Shown here: piece after piece, positions 20,530 through 31,909 of the stretch
How positions within the stretch are numbered: position 1 is the stretch's first letter
Layout of the letters: each line of letters begins with the position of its first letter
NCBI RefSeq assembly: GCF_011386835.1
Contig: NC_088809.1
Span: 23,195,067-23,259,066 of the forward strand
DNA from: Chrysemys picta bellii
Lineage: Eukaryota > Chordata > Testudines > Emydidae
Direction of reading: 5' to 3'
Length of the DNA: 64,000 bases
The notes under the pieces: model-generated
The model's database searches: none
Told to the model about the DNA's origin: nothing
The model's input: only the letters and a program-made list of their open reading frames with translations
Program-made: the position numbers and the translations under genes

Positions 20530-23078
20530 CTTTAGTAACAAAAGTTACAAGAGAAAAAAATACATAGTTATGCTGGAAGAGGTTAATAGCTGCCATCAAG
20601 TGGGTCTTGAATCTATAAACATTCACAGCCTGATTAAAGATGATTGATGTGCTCCTTTCAGGTTAAACAAAAGGAACAATAAAGCCCCTTCATGGAGTGT
20701 GATAGCTGAAAAGAAAGAAGCCACCATCCAAGGCAATGGCCTTCATATCAAGGCCTGATCAGAAGCTAAGCCATGTGGGCCGAGGGGTTCTCTGAATGCA
20801 AAGACTGGGGCAACGGGATTATTCAATGAGCTCTGTGCATGAGAGAGGCAGCAAATCTGGGGGGGGGTTCGCCTTCCTCTGCAGTATGGGGCACGCGTTC
20901 CAGACTGGTTTGAACAAGTGTAAATGATGGATACTTTGTCACTTGAAGTCTTTAAATCAAGATTTGAGGACTTCAGTAACCGATCTAGAGGTTATGGGAC
21001 TATTGAAGGAGTGGGTGAGCTTCTGTAGCCTGCAATGTGCAAGCATAGGTGTAGTTTGACTGCTTGATATTTGGTGTGGGGGTTCAAAGCATGCACGTGG
21101 ATGCATGTACACACACATGCACGTTGAAGCCAGTTCCTTGGGCTCACTGGCTCTCTCCCCACACCTGGATTAGTACCTGGGCTGCCAGTGTGGAAAGGGA
21201 TGCGCTGGCTTAATGGGGGAGCCTCAGCTGCTGTGGTTTGCTGTGGTGACCTGAGCGCGGGAGCTGAGGCTGCTGCAATGATGCTCCTGGTACTGCTGTG
21301 ACCACCTCCCTGCTCCTGCCAAGGGGACACCACATGCCTGGCTCCTGCTTCCCACCGCCCATTTCTGTAGCCCCTTCTCTTCCTCCTCCCCTTCTCTTCC
21401 CCCTGCCCTATCCCACCCCCCCTTCTCCACAGTCTCTTTCCCCCAACCCCATTGCCCTGTTCCCCACAGGCACTCATCATTCTACAGGAACAGGTGGACA
21501 CTAGGACCCAGGAGGAGGTGTCCAGCTGCAGAGGTAGTGACCTAGAGCAGCTACCCTGAGCCGTCAGGACAACAGTTGATCCATGCCGCTCCCTCTGCTC
21601 TCCACCCAGGCCCAGTTGCTGGGGAGAGGGGCCGAGTGAGCCAGAAACATGCGGGGGAGGGGGACACAGCGTCGGAAGGACAGAGGCCCCCTGGCCAGAC
21701 AGAGCTCACTGGGGCACAGGACTGGCTGGAGAAGGGGGTTTGGAAACAGTGAGCAAGGGAACGGCGGGATGTTGCTTCTTCCTATTGTGTTCAGGGAAAC
21801 AGGACTTTGTGTCCGTTAAATAAACAGGATTGCCCCAAAGAAACTCCTGATTTGTATCATCCATTTCTCCTCTGAATGGAAGCAACCCAGTGAGCCCCAA
21901 ATACCGGCTAACTGCAACAATGTTATCAGATGGAGTCACACTTTATATTTCCTATTTAGATTCTGAAGCAGGAAATATTACATCTGTGTCACTAGGGAAC
22001 CTTCCTCTAGGCCCTATAATAATATCCTACAAATATAAGTGATGTTAAAGACCAGTAAAAGTGGCTTAAGGCCTAAACCCACTGATCTAAGCCCATAAAA
22101 GCAAGGAATTGCCAAGGAAGGGAATACTCTCCACCATACACCTTCATGCACTCTTATCACATTGGCCAGTGTCCCTTCCTTCTTCAGATGGAGAAAGCAA
22201 CACACAACACACAATCTCCCTCACATGGCAATGCAGAATCTTGACCCCAGTGGCCAAGTTTTGTGCTGCTCCATGTGTGATATTTATGTAAATTATGTAA
22301 TGTGCTAATTTGCATATCTGCATACACTTCTCTTTGTGGTTAACACCTTGCTCCGCGCCGTTGCTGGGGTAGGACAAGGAGTCACAGAAGACTCGGCAGC
22401 TCTGGCTGGGGTAGGTGGTACATGCTGCATTGGGGGGCAGAGCCCCTCACATTCTCACCCTGCTGCTGCATCTGATTGCTCTTACTGCTGCTCCCACCAC
22501 CTGCTCCTCTCTGCCACCCTTTTCCTGGTTCCCGCCAGCAGGAAGAACAGCCCGGAGGGGGAGGAAAACTTGGGTTTAGGTCCAGTGTAGCAAACAGAAG
22601 AAACCTGCATCTGTCCTACACTCAACCACGGAGTGTGCTCCACACAAACCACCCCAGACCTGCAAAAGTTACCACCCTGGCACTCCTTCTGAGCCATTGC
22701 CTTCATGAACCCCTCAGTAATCCCTGGAGACCACTGGCATGTCTGACACCAGACTGCAGACAATCCCAAGGCAAGGAAAAACCTAGTGCACCTCTGGAGA
22801 GACATCCTACAGAGATCAGGCTGAAATGCGGCATAATTGATCCCTCAAATTACACCGGCCCCTTTTTTCATATAACAGTGACAGCTCCGCCAAGCTGCTC
22901 CAGCTAATCCCTCCACTGCTCAGTACAGCTGCACCTAAAACTCAGTCAGGCACTGTGCATGCAGGCACATGCTGGAATTCAAATCCATGGAATACATCTT
23001 AACTATACCATTTCCAGTGTCTATTGCCCTGCAAAGGACAGAGTTAATGTGGTGGTAGTGATGTCTACCTGAAATAAG
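20530..23078. other. Intron sequence; one CR1 relic, otherwise nothing recognised
   Basis: About 20,900-21,050 (plus strand, 'cacttgaagtctttaaatca' through 'cctgcaatgtgca') is a CR1 3'-UTR relic. The rest, including GC-rich stretches near 21.2-21.7 and 22.35-22.6 kb, shows no supported exon, RNA or repeat. It would be intron of the TRIM-like gene. Confidence 0.45.
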
Positions 23079-23370
23079 AACATAAGAATGGCCATACCGG
23101 GTCAGCCCAATGGTCCATCGAGCCCACTATCCTGTCTTCTGACAGTGGCCAATGCCAGATGTTTCCAAGAGAATGAACAGAATAGGGCAACTATGAAGTG
23201 ATCCATCCCTTGTTGTCCAGTCCCAGCTTCTGGTAGTCTGAGGCTTAACCATCTGTCTAATAGCCATTGATGGGCCTATCCTCCATGAACTTTTTTTAAT
23301 CCAGCTTTACTTCTGGCCTTCACCACATCCCCTGGCAACGAGTTACACAGTTTACCCTGCCTTCCTTCCT
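23079..23370 (-). mobile_element. CR1 3'-end fragment, subfamily ending ATTCTTATGTTCTTA
   Basis: The stretch opens with 'taagaacataagaatggcca' and continues 'gggtcagcccaatggtccat', the reverse complement of a widespread turtle CR1 3' UTR. It lies in the first intron of the TRIM-like gene, close to its RING exon. Confidence 0.7.
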
Positions 23371-23440
23371 GAACAAGCTTTACCACACCATACTATATTC
23401 CTCTGAATTTTAATGAACAAAGATAAATAAGGTTCCTTAC

Positions 23441-23847
23441 CCTGTACTCCTGGACAGCCTCCTCCATGGGAACCACCATGTGAGCTCGGTGAGCCTGGGA
23501 TCTCTCACACACCATGCAGATGGGGATCTGATCCTCTTTGCAGTAGAGCTTCAAAGGCTCTTGGTGTGTCTCACACATATTTCCTCCACTCTTTGTAAAC
23601 TTAATAACTGGGATATTGAGTCCACAACATTCTTCAGCTCCCTGTTTGGCCTTAAGTTTCTCTTTCGGAACGTCTGCCTGCACTGCAGACAGACAATGTC
23701 AATCTCCTTTTCCTCGCAGAGCTGAGCGATACGTTCTCTGCAGAAGCTGTGTCCACACTTATTAATCACCGGGTCTTTAAATAAATCCGAACAGATGGAA
23801 CAAGTAACTTCATCTTTAATGGCTTTTAAAGGATCTGCAGCTGCCAT
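23441..23847 (-). CDS. TRIM-family RING plus B-box exon, with one frameshift
   Basis: The exon starts at ATG 23847 ([20 protein letters not shown]). The RING is intact: CSIC, then CGHSFC, then VCLQC, giving the C3HC4 pattern of an E3 ubiquitin ligase domain. RNLRPNREL follows as in the TRIM7/27/39 group. Then comes a B-box 2 ([12 protein letters not shown], then [13 protein letters not shown]). The exon ends [12 protein letters not shown] at a clear donor GTAAGG (23435-23440). RING and B-box lie in different frames: a single-base indel falls between [10 protein letters not shown] and SGGNMCE, near 23.58-23.62 kb. It is either a pseudogene or a sequence error. TRIM genes are common next to MHC class I in tetrapods, which fits the setting. 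No B30.2/SPRY exon was found in the window. Confidence 0.85.
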
Positions 23848-24630
23848 GGTCCTTTATATGAGAGAACCAACAAGTTCCTTGTCACCACCACTTACCCTGA
23901 GGTTTGTTCATCTCACAGCAGAAAGGTGCCTTACTCCCCGGAAATCAGGTCAATCCAAAGGTCCTCACTGCATTTTTATTGGTCCAGTCCCATGGAGCTA
24001 CTCCCTGGAGACTGAACAAACACCTTTGTGCTCTGAGGAACATTGATAAGCTTATCTTCATATCACTGAGAGAACCTCCCTGCAGGGAAAATGGGAGGGA
24101 CACAGTGGTCCCGTCTGTGCTAGGAAAATCACCCATTTTTGATAATAGTTGTCAATGAAAGATCCATTTCGTCCTTAGAGTAGGGTTGAAAATGGCCTGG
24201 CTGCCCAGATAGACGTGGTTCAAACCCTTTTCAATAACACTCCAGAAAGTCCACACTAGACAAGGGCTCTGCTTCAAGGTCAAACAGGGCTGCCAAGTTT
24301 CACCAGAAGTGGTTTTCTCTACAATGCTTCAGCAGGTCCACACTGAGGGGGCTGGTCAGTGTGAGCATCTGCAGTGCATGCAGGGCTCTACCCAGGCCCC
24401 CAGCTAACTAAGCTGGCGGAGAGAAGGTCTGTGAAGCTGGGCAAAGGCAAAAAGCTTGCACAAGTCAAACCCAGTGTCCTAAATGCTCCAATAGATGCTC
24501 ATAGAAACACAGAATGTTCATCTGCAAAAATCTCTGTCAAGCTGGAGCTAAGGTAGCTGCTGTACAGCGGGGGCTTCTGCTCCCTGTATGTGTGTGGCAT
24601 GTGGGATTCAGTATCTCAGACACAACCCTA

Positions 24631-24907
24631 TGCCTTGGTCTACAATGGGGGGGGTCGATCTAAAATACGCAACTTCAACTACGGGAATAGCGTAGCTGAA
24701 GTCAGCGTATCTTAGATCGATTTACTGCGGCGCCTTCACGGCGGTGAGTCAATTGCTGTCGCTCCCGTCGACCCCACCTGCGCCTCTCGCGGCGGTGGAG
24801 TACAGGAGTCGACGGGACAGCGCTCGGGGATAGATTTAGACACGATAAATTGACCCCTGATAGATCGATCGCAATCCGCTGATCTGGCAGGTAGTGTAGA
24901 CATACCC
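24631..24907. mobile_element. MITE of the 'TCTACACTA' family
   Basis: The left end is 'tgccttggtctacaatg' and the right end in reverse is 'gggtatgtctacacta'. The interior has the family's paired 'acttcaactac' and 'gtagctgaagt' blocks and CG-rich 'gtcgac' sites. Positions 23,850-24,630 upstream show nothing I can name. Confidence 0.7.
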
Positions 24908-25429
24908 TCAGAAAGCAGGAAATGCTCAGATAGCGGTCACTCCACAACTCACCCCAATGAATGTTAGTGTTAGTGTAACAAGAAAATACAAACCACAGAC
25001 TCACCAGAACACCAGGAAATACTCAATGACACGTGTTGCTTCACACCCAGCATAACCACATACATTTAGCTGGTATCTAAGAGCATCCTTTCTCTCTCCT
25101 CACCACCCCCAAGTGTGCCCCACCTCCATAACGTCTTTATTATCTGCGATCTCCCAAATACTCTGATGTCTCCTCTAACTACTTTGATCTCTTCCTATAC
25201 CTTTGAAAATCTGGCCCAATACCTTTGATGTGTACTCAGCTGCTCAAAATAAACCCCGGGGGAGCAAGACACCACTGAGACATCAGACTGATTTTGCTCT
25301 TTCGGTCATTCCCCACGTACACCCCATCCCTCGTTCTCTGAGTATTTGGGGGACTTCTCTCTGAACTCGTAACAGTTTGTCATGTGCCTTGGGCTGAACT
25401 GAGAACTGGCATTGACTTTTGTTTTTGCT

Positions 25430-25882
25430 GGTGGCCACCCCTCCCCTGAGCCCCCAACCCCACTCTGCCCCTTTCCCTCAGGCTCCCCCGCCTGCTGCCC
25501 ACTCCTGTGCACCCGCTCTCCTGAGGCCTCCCCGCCTGCCGCTCGCTCCTCTCCATTCCCTCTCACCACTCACTCCTTTCTGCCCCTCCTGTCTTATGGG
25601 TGAGTGACAGGGGAAGGGGTGGAGAGGAGTGAGTGGCGGGGGTCTCAGGGGAAGAGGCAGAGCAGGGCGGGGAGAGGTGCAGAAGACGCTGCTGGAGGAG
25701 CGGCCCCTGCCACAGGAGCAGCAACTGTGGCAAGCCTCAGGGCTGCAGAACTGCTGATGGATGGGGCTGCCAAACAGCTGGTCCATAGCCAGCCCGGGGG
25801 CCACGGAGCCAGTGGGTGATGGGCAGCCCCTATTTTTTTCCGTGAGTGCCTGAGCCCCAGAGCACCCACAGTGCCTATGGAA
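25430..25882. mobile_element. Probable fragment of the same hAT-like family as 6636-7155
   Basis: The right edge 'gagcacccacagtgcctatg' matches the right terminus of the 6636-7155 element. The C-rich interior is similar in style. I cannot place a left terminus or target duplication, so the copy is truncated or diverged. Open frames on both strands here are compositional. Confidence 0.4.
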
Positions 25883-26047
25883 CTGAGTGTTTAAGGTGGA
25901 GTCTCCCAAGCAAGGGACTGTTCTGTCCCTTCATTGTGACTTAGCTGCCTCTGTGTACAACCCATATAATGGCATCCTTTTTTGCAGCCATATCATACTG
26001 TGAACTCACATCTAACTTGCTCCAACCCTCCCCCTACATCTCTCTGA

Positions 26048-26363
26048 GGGCACGTCTTTGCTACCCGCCGGATTGGCAGGTAGCAATCGATCTATTGGGG
26101 ATCGACTTATAATGTCTAGTGAAGACGTGATAAAATCGATCCCCGATGGCTCTGCCGTCAACTCCGGAACTCCACCGTGGCAAGAGGCAGAAGTGGAGTC
26201 GACGGCGGCACGGCAGCGGTCAACTCGCCGCCGTCCTCACAGCCAGGTAAGTCGACCTAAAATACGCAACTTCAGCTACGCTATTCACGTAGCTGAAGTT
26301 GCGTATCTTAGGTCGACACCCCCTCCACCCCCCACCCCCCCCCCCCGTAGTGTAGACCTAGCC
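26048..26363. mobile_element. MITE of the 'TCTACACTA' family with TGA target duplication
   Basis: Flanked by TGA on both sides (26045-26047 and 26364-26366). The right end in reverse reads 'ggctaggtctacactac'. Internal inverted arms 'acgcaacttcagctac' and 'gtagctgaagttgcgt' form a hairpin near 26.26-26.31 kb. Orientation is opposite to the copies at 24.6, 45.8 and 60.2 kb. Confidence 0.75.
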
Positions 26364-26509
26364 TGAGCCTTTCTGGCTTCCCATGTCTCTCCTTCCCATT
26401 GCACCTGTGGGCTTTGAGTTATTTTTCTCCAGTTACATTAGCTGCATTTTCTCAGGTTGACTCTCATGTTGTACTTTTTTGCCCATGTCTCTAGTCTCTC
26501 TTGGCCTCT

Positions 26510-26541
26510 TTATTTATTTGTTTGTTTGTTTGTTTGTTTTC
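26510..26541. repeat. (TTTG)n microsatellite, with a MIR relic beside it
   Basis: Several tandem copies of ttgt/tttg. Positions 26,572-26,617 just after it ('cccagttttacagatggg') match reversed MIR core sequence. Confidence 0.7.
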
Positions 26542-26939
26542 TGTTCTCACTATCATTTGCTGCTCTTCACAGATGATACTAAATTATCCCAGTTTTACAG
26601 ATGGGAAAACTGAAGCACCAAGAGGGGAATTTTCCTCGTTCACAGGGGTGCTTAAAACCCGCCCCCAAAAGACAAAAGTTTTGCCCTGGGAAGTGGCAGT
26701 ATAAAACAGCGGGTTGTCGGCAGGAGCTCTCTCCCATTGACAACGGGAAACCTGCTCATAGGGGGTGGAAGTATTTTGTCGTCAAAAGTGCTGACAAACA
26801 TAATTTACCCGGCCCGACATTTAGTGCCCAACTGCTTTACAGCATTGACACTGCCCAACTAGTTTAGAAATGGCGTCCTCCAGTGACTTTTAGTGTGTCA
26901 ACCCACTTAGGGTTACACGCACTCTCTGAGGTAAGCCCC

Positions 26940-28260
26940 TTGGCTTCACTGCCTCCTGGGACTGAACTCTGGGGCCTTCATCTCCCCTGCTTCATTCCTT
27001 CCTGCAGTGAGTCCACCTGAATTGGACACCTGAGGAAGACTTGCACACCCAAAAGGAGCAATGCACGCAGCTCTCCCCGACTTCCTTAATCTGCAGTAAC
27101 TGTCAGCCAGCGCTGTACAAACAGAAGGGTTTGTTAGATGTCTGAAACACAGTGTAGAAAGTCCTTGGTTAGTACAGAGAATAGAAAAGTTACAGCAAAG
27201 CCCATCTGGGCTCCTCCAGAGCCAAGAATTCTCTCCTAGGCCCAGTCTAGAAGTGTCTCTTCTTCCAGCAGCCCACACTATACAGTCCCATTTGCCCCTC
27301 CTCTGTCCTTTGTTCTTCTTCCCAGGCAAACCTCTCATCACCTGGCTATCCACCTTATCTCTTTGTTCTCCAGATGGTCAAAACTGGCTGGCTTCCTGCA
27401 GAGGGGGTCGGCAGTCCCTGGTCATTACCTATTAGGTGCCAGATGTCCAGGCAATTGGAGTAGCCATTGCCTTCTGAGACCTTGCACGGGCATGGGGCCC
27501 AGGCCCCAGATAGCCAGGCAACAGTCATACCTGGATCTCTACAAAGAGTAAGCGACCTTTTCCGCTCATGTAGTTAACTATGCAGCGCATAGGAGAAACT
27601 GAGGCACACACAATATTCATTTAAAATATTGTGAAAAATTCCCACTTTGTCACACCCTATCACACTTACAGAATGCCATTTAGAATGCTGGATAAGGGAA
27701 ATAAAAACAGTTGATGTGAAGATTTTTCATCTTTTTGGCAGTTTGAACTCTGACAGGGCTACAGACAGCAAACTGAAGCCAGAAATCTCCAGGGGCTACA
27801 TACTGGATCTGCCCTGAAAGACACTTTGAATTGATAGATCACTACAATTTTGTCTCTCTTAGGAATTAGATGGTAACTTATTTGTGTGTATATGTTTGCT
27901 TGCTTTAACTTTTAAATAACTCTCATTTCTTTTTTCTAGTTAATAAACCTTTAGATAGTTTATTACAGGACTGGCTACAGGCATTGTCTTTGGAGTAAGA
28001 TCTAGTGTACTAACTGATTGGGGTAAGTGACTGGTCTCTTGGAACTGGAAACAACCTGAATATTGTGTGGTTTTGGTGTAAACAACCATTTATCACTAAG
28101 TCCAGTTTGTCTGGATGGCAAGATAGTCTGGAGAGTCTAAGGCAGAGGTATTCAAACAGCCTAATCATTCAAAACTTTGAACTGGGCAAATGATCCTACC
28201 TCCAGCAAAAACTGAAACTGGTCTGACCTCAATGATCAAACCCCACAGGCTTCCTGGTAA
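26940..28260. repeat. Probable interspersed repeat (LTR-like), class not settled
   Basis: There is no protein-like frame. A segment near 27.94 kb reads 'ctagttaataaacctttag', a good AATAAA context followed by a stretch I associate with high-copy turtle repeats. The part at 26.95-27.6 kb also has the style of a degraded LTR. I could not find matching ends or target duplications, so the call is tentative. Confidence 0.3.
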
Positions 28261-29869
28261 ACAATGATATGACATGGCACTAGAACACCTGTAGCCTACC
28301 TGACAGGGCTGTGATGTTTAACTATTTCTTGGGCACACGTATTCATGTATCTGGATTTATATCAGAGTGTAACAGAACACCTATCCTCGCCATCCAAGAT
28401 GATGCAATCATGAAATCCTCACAAAACAACACAGCAGCATATTTTCTCCTCCCCACATATATTAAAAATCAAAATCTCCCTATCCTTCCAATCTTCCCCC
28501 AGAACAGAGCCATAACCAGGCATTTTGGCACTTGGGGCGAGCAAGCATATCTACACCCCCTACCAGAGGCAACACATGGAGGGGGAGCACACAGGGTCAT
28601 ATGCCACCCAGATTTTTTGGTTGTGCCCCCCCAACCAAGACAAGCTGGGGAGACCTGCTAAGTGAGTCAGGGGGTGGAGGGGGTGCTCCCTCCCTAAGGC
28701 CCATCACATGGGGCTGGCCCCATAGGCGGAGTTTGACTTCTCTATTTGGGGGGCATAGGGCTTAATAAAAGTGTGTAGACAGAGAATATGAAAGTTAGAC
28801 ACACAAGTGTGTTTACATCGTGAAATGGCTGCATAGTCACCTAATCACAGAACAGAACAGAGGCAATGTGGTATGATATCTGACCATTCATTATTAAATA
28901 ACATCTTGATTTTTGAATATTGGGCTATCCAGAATGCAAACATTATGACAAGAGATCTGTTGAATAAATTTGAGGAAATTATGATCTGCCTGTCTATATC
29001 TCACAAAACAAATATGGTTCCAGTTGCTGAATAATGTGGCTCCACTTATTTACTCAACTCTATTTAAAATCAGAAGTTAGACGTGGAATAGACATGTCGA
29101 GTTATTGTGTTTATCTTTTCATTGCCTTTTGTACACTATTTCTCCATTTACCCCAATTTTTTCTTTGCTCGGTTTCACCCCATATCTCTTAGTTGTAGTC
29201 CACTAGCATTACCTTAACTAGCCAATCTGAAATTTGATCCACTGACCTTTTCCTGGTGACCCTCAGAAAGAAGCAGTTGAAGACACACATACTTGGGGCA
29301 GGCCCGCTGACAGCAATTCCAAGCCCTGGGGCAGAATAGACAATGGGCCCCCTACGAAATGGGTCCCAGGAAAAGCAGAACCCAGGGCACTGGTGTCAAA
29401 GAACCCAGTACTAGCCTTCACCATGCTAGCCTTCACCAGCCGGAGAAGACATGGATCCAAATGAAAGCTTGTGGCCTGATGTTCCTCCAGCACATCTGCA
29501 ATCTTCATGAGCAAGATGTTGAAACTGAGATAGAAAAGACCTAAGCAATGTTTACACTTTGGGCACTCCAGCTGTGCCTGTGTAGTGCCATAGTGTAGAT
29601 GCCTCCTGTGATGACAGAGGGTTTTTTCCTGTCACTGTACGTGATCCATCTCCCCAAGCACTGATAGCTAGGACAACAGAACCATCCAACCTAACACCAA
29701 GAGTTAGGTCAGCACAGTTACATCATGCAGAAGTGGAAATTTAGCACACATCTGACCACCTTAGCTATGTCAACCTAGCTATTGTGCATAGACCAGGCCC
29801 TAAAGTCATTCCCTTCAGCCATTGCTCTGACTGAAAGACCACAGGCAATTTGGTCTCAGTCTGTTTAGG
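28261..29869. other. No gene recognised
   Basis: AT-rich, with short low-complexity tracts. No exon, RNA gene or nameable repeat is supported. A short G-rich piece near 28.5-28.75 kb may be a transposon relic. Confidence 0.4.
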
Positions 29870-30430
29870 TAGGTCTCTGACACTCTATGGCATATGTATG
29901 ATACTTTATGAGATTGTTGATACCAATATAAAATTGCAAGGAGTCTAACCAGCTATGCCGTGGGCGGTATCTGTGAAAATGTTATAATTTTCCAAGTATG
30001 ATGATCTGATTTATACGTTTGTGTCACCTTTGTAGTGTGAGTTATAGCTATGGAAGGTATGTCTGTGTTTCCAAACCTGTGCTGTGCAGTTGGGTGACAC
30101 CCAAACAGATCTGCATCAACACTGAGCCTGTTTGATGGCCTATCAAGGGCCATCAGCTGTACAATGACCCCATTGAAAGGAGGCAAGGGATACACTTTAT
30201 GAGTTAGCAAGCCATGTAGGGGCATGCCTATGGACACAGAATTCTAAAGCATTTCCATGCCATGTGCTGGGAAGCTTGAGTATGGGACACAGGAAGTCCA
30301 CATGGCAAAAGGAATATAAAGGGCAGCTGCATCATCTCCATTTTGTCTTATTTTCTCCTCCTTACCATGAGTAACTTTTCTACAAACAAAGCTCTGAATA
30401 AAGGATTAATGACCCATCCACGCTATCATA
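29870..30430 (+). repeat. Solo LTR-like segment with TATA box and poly(A) signal
   Basis: Near the right side are 'aggaatataaagggcag' (TATA-like) and, about 80 bp later, 'ctgaataaagga' (AATAAA). The spacing fits U3, R and U5 of an ERV LTR. No internal retroviral genes are near, and I could not fix the ends. Confidence 0.45.
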
Positions 30431-30954
30431 GGCTTGCGTACGGGGTGTGCCGGGTGTGCCCAGGCACTCCGTAATGCAAAGGTGGGCAAACTACGGCCCA
30501 TGGGCGAGGCCGTTCTGTCCAGCCCCTGAGCTCACGGGGGAAGACTCCCTCGCTGTCCCTCCGCAACATGCCTCCGTGCGGGCAGCACTCTGGGGGGCAG
30601 CGCAGCAGCGTGTCTGGCTCCAGCCGCTGCTCTGAGTGGCAAGGTAAGAGGGCCGGGGCCGGAGCCGGAGCCGGGGTTTGCATAAGAGGCAGGGAGTCCC
30701 AAGGGGCAGTCAGGGGACAGGGAGCAGGGGGAGGTTGGATGGGGCGGAGGTTCTGGGGGGGCAGTCAGAGGGTTTTAACCCTTTTTTGGCCAATTTATCT
30801 CCTCTGGAAAAATGCCCAGAAAATTCAGCTGTCCTGGGACGTGTTGTTGTGCCAGAACTGGAGACTCTGTGTAATCATCACACTATGGTGGAGAGGCAGG
30901 TCAGTCCTGCTTTTTGTGCATTTCTCAATGCACAGCTAAGTACAGAGTCACAAC

Positions 30955-31115
30955 TAATGACCCCCGAGACACTAGCTGGGGTACAGGTCTCTCAGGAGAT
31001 TGCTGCTGCCCTCCACTGGCTCCAGGACTCGATACACCCGCTCCCAGCATCCCTCTGCCAACAGAATTTCCATTTACCCTTTGTAACACTAACAGCCACC
31101 AGTGGCGGATTAATG
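30955..31115 (+). repeat. First copy of a direct duplication
   Basis: About 160 bp ('cgagacactagctggggtac' to 'ccaccagtggcggatta') is repeated with modest divergence at 31,430-31,590. The surrounding 30.4-31.7 kb is G/C-rich transposon-like sequence without protein-like frames. Confidence 0.65.
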
Positions 31116-31429
31116 CACGGGCCCACGGGGCCCATGCCCAGGGGCCCTAGCCAATTTGAGGGCCCATGCAGGAGTGCTGGAACCTGGGTAGAAGTGGGGG
31201 GGCACCGGGGTCAGAACTGTGGCCCTGTCCCCTGCTTTGTATCTTACCCCTGGGGCCTGGCCCCCTGGCCAGGCTGGAAGCCAAAGCTGGGCCATGGTAA
31301 GAGCTGCCCAGGAAGCCCAGCCTGCTGAGGGGAGCCCCGGACGCTCCACCTGCCCTGGGTGTGGGGCCGAGGCTCCCAAGAGCTTCCCCAGCCTGTGGTG
31401 CTCTGTCCAGGACAGGTAGAGGGTCTGGT

Positions 31430-31590
31430 GACCCCAGAGACACTACCTGGAGCACAGGTCTCTCAGGAGATTGCTGCTGCCCTCTTCTGGCTCCAGGACT
31501 GTTCACACCCACAGCCAGTTTTCAGGATCTCTCTGCGGACAGAATTTCCATTTACTATTTGTAACACTAACAGCCACCAGTGATGGATTA
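31430..31590 (+). repeat. Second copy of the direct duplication
   Basis: It matches 30,955-31,115 block for block: 'caggtctctcaggagattgc', 'acagaatttccattta', then 'gtaacactaacagccaccag'. Offset is about 475 bp. Confidence 0.65.
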
Positions 31591-31909
31591 TGAATGTGGC
31601 CCTCCCGGTTCTGGTGCCTCTGGGCCCTCAGGGTGTGTGGGGCCCAAATGTTCTTTGTGCCCAGGGCCCCAGTAAATCTTAATTCGCCTCTCATAAGCAT
31701 GAGCTAGGTAAGTGGTGTACAAACACAGAACAAACAGACTATCCCTGTTTTCTTTTTCAGGCTCTATTAAGTTGCCTTTGTTGCATTATAGTTTGACCAG
31801 CATTGACTGTGATAATGAAGGAGAAGGCAGTGTTATAAGGGGGGGCCCTGAGGAGAGCTGGTTAAAACTTGGAATTTCCAATGTTTGGGGAATTTTGACA
31901 TATTAACAT

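Noticed and set aside
21706..21939. 77-codon minus-strand frame preceded by an acceptor-like 'attgttgcag'
   Set aside because: In the phase required by the TRIM-like gene it hits a stop after about 31 codons, there is no family resemblance, and no second copy exists in the window.
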